Shown here: piece after piece, positions 33,050-33,544 of the stretch
Layout of the letters: the number at the start of each line of letters is the position of its first letter
Position numbering within the stretch: the stretch's first letter is position 1
Assembly (NCBI GenBank): GCA_028728195.1
Contig: JAQYUY010000140.1
Coordinates: 1 to 33,544, forward strand
Length of the DNA stretch: 33,544 nucleotides
Source of the DNA: Endozoicomonas sp. (ex Botrylloides leachii)
Lineage (GTDB): Bacteria > Pseudomonadota > Gammaproteobacteria > Pseudomonadales > Endozoicomonadaceae
Reading direction: 5' to 3'
The notes under the pieces: model-generated
The model's database searches: none
Seen by the model: only the letters and a program-made list of their open reading frames with translations
What the model was told of the DNA's origin: nothing
Position numbers and translations under genes: made by a program

Positions 33050-33544
33050 TCTTTACCCTTTATTCCAGCCTCGATCAGAAGCTCAACGATCTCTGTGTAG
33101 CCATTCGCTTGTGCGGACTTCAGGGCAGTGAAGCCATTTTCCCTCACGGCATTGACGTTGGCGCCCCTCTTGATCAGAAGCTTAACGACCTCTTTTTTGC
33201 CGTTATATGCTGCGGACATCAGGACAGTGAAACCATTGAAGTTCTTAGTATTGCTTAGGCTGGCATTGATGTTGGCGCCATTCTCAAGCAGAAGCTTAAC
33301 GACCTTTTTGTGGCCATTCTGTGCTGCGAGCATTAGGGCTGTGAAGCCATTGGTGTCCTCAGTATTGCTTAGGGCAGCATCGATGTTGGCGTCATTCTCA
33401 AGCAGAATCTTAACGACCTTTTCGTGGCCATTCTCTGCTGCGAGCATTAGGGCAGTGAAGCCATTATCCCTCACGGCATTGACGTTGGCGCCACTGTCAA
33501 TCAGAAGCTTAACGACTTCTTTGTAGTCATTCTGTGCTGCCATC
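33037..33544 (-). CDS. Ankyrin-repeat protein, open at window edge and 3'-truncated
   Basis: At least 168 residues composed entirely of ankyrin repeats; the 5' end lies beyond the window. Five units are seen, of the type NGFTALMLAAENGHEKVVKI then LLENDANIDA. The third and fourth carry six extra residues at the junction (SNTEDT, SNTKNF). The last unit, ENGFTALKSAQANGYTEIVE, decays into GIKGKDQKS. The final KS and stop are encoded inside the right inverted repeat of the IS1 element, so the gene appears cut by it. The Met at 33541-33543 is internal to a repeat, not a start. Ankyrin repeats mediate protein-protein contacts and are common in host-associated bacteria; the partner is unknown. Confidence 0.85.
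   Translation of the reverse strand, partial: MAAQNDYKEVVKLLIDSGANVNAVRDNGFTALMLAAENGHEKVVKILLENDANIDAALSNTEDTNGFTALMLAAQNGHKKVVKLLLENGANINASLSNTKNFNGFTVLMSAAYNGKKEVVKLLIKRGANVNAVRENGFTALKSAQANGYTEIVELLIEAGIKGKDQKS

Noticed and set aside
33128..33526. 132-codon plus-strand frame opposite the ankyrin gene
   Set aside because: Its periodic leucine/serine pattern is the antisense shadow of the ankyrin repeats.
33037..33544. Regular repeats that could suggest a CRISPR array
   Set aside because: Repeats are about 99 and 117 bases, in frame, and encode ankyrin units; there are no unique spacers.

Overview
The window looks like a chromosomal stretch of a moderately AT-rich gammaproteobacterium. 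Housekeeping clusters typical of the class are present: dnaG-rpoD, yibN-grxC-secB-trmL, and zapA/zapB-like divergent from ygfB-ubiH-ubiI. The phasin-like protein, the 368-residue PurC and nudE-cysQ fit a marine Oceanospirillales-type lineage. Ankyrin repeats, secreted Cys-rich paralogues, IS debris and long degenerate intergenic regions suggest a host-associated member with relaxed genome upkeep. That last point is inference, and no species can be named.

Layout. 1-5.6 kb: nrdR (cut by the window edge), alanine dehydrogenase, a YgaP-like rhodanese, a CPA2-type cation/proton antiporter and a DUF2505 protein, separated by copies of a dispersed palindromic-ended repeat. 6-7.3 kb: a phasin-like protein followed by an orphan ParA ATPase. 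7.8-12 kb: rpoD and dnaG with an unusually wide gap and no rpsU upstream. 12.3-15 kb: a hypothetical protein, purC and an AmpD-like amidase. 15.3-17.3 kb: an alanine/glycine:cation symporter and a TfoX C-terminal-domain protein. 17.3-20.8 kb: an accessory region with a decayed IS5-like remnant, two tandem paralogous secreted Cys-rich proteins with a duplicated upstream region, and an IS1-type transposase remnant. 20.8-32.3 kb: nudE, cysQ, a YgiW-type lipoprotein, a fatty acid hydroxylase/sterol desaturase, yibN, grxC, secB, trmL, hslR, dnaB, zapA, a ZapB-like coiled coil, ygfB, ubiH and ubiI. 32.35-33.5 kb: an internally deleted IS1-family element wedged between ubiI and a truncated ankyrin-repeat gene.

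How the genes relate. Most of the window is core replication, transcription, translation, cell division, protein export and ubiquinone synthesis. Ald and the symporter could together serve alanine uptake and catabolism, although they are 13 kb apart. The best candidates for undescribed biology are the tandem secreted Cys-rich pair (18.2-20.45 kb), the phasin/ParA pair (6.05-7.3 kb), and the dispersed repeat family, with about nine copies here, all intergenic. No CRISPR array, tRNA or rRNA was seen.
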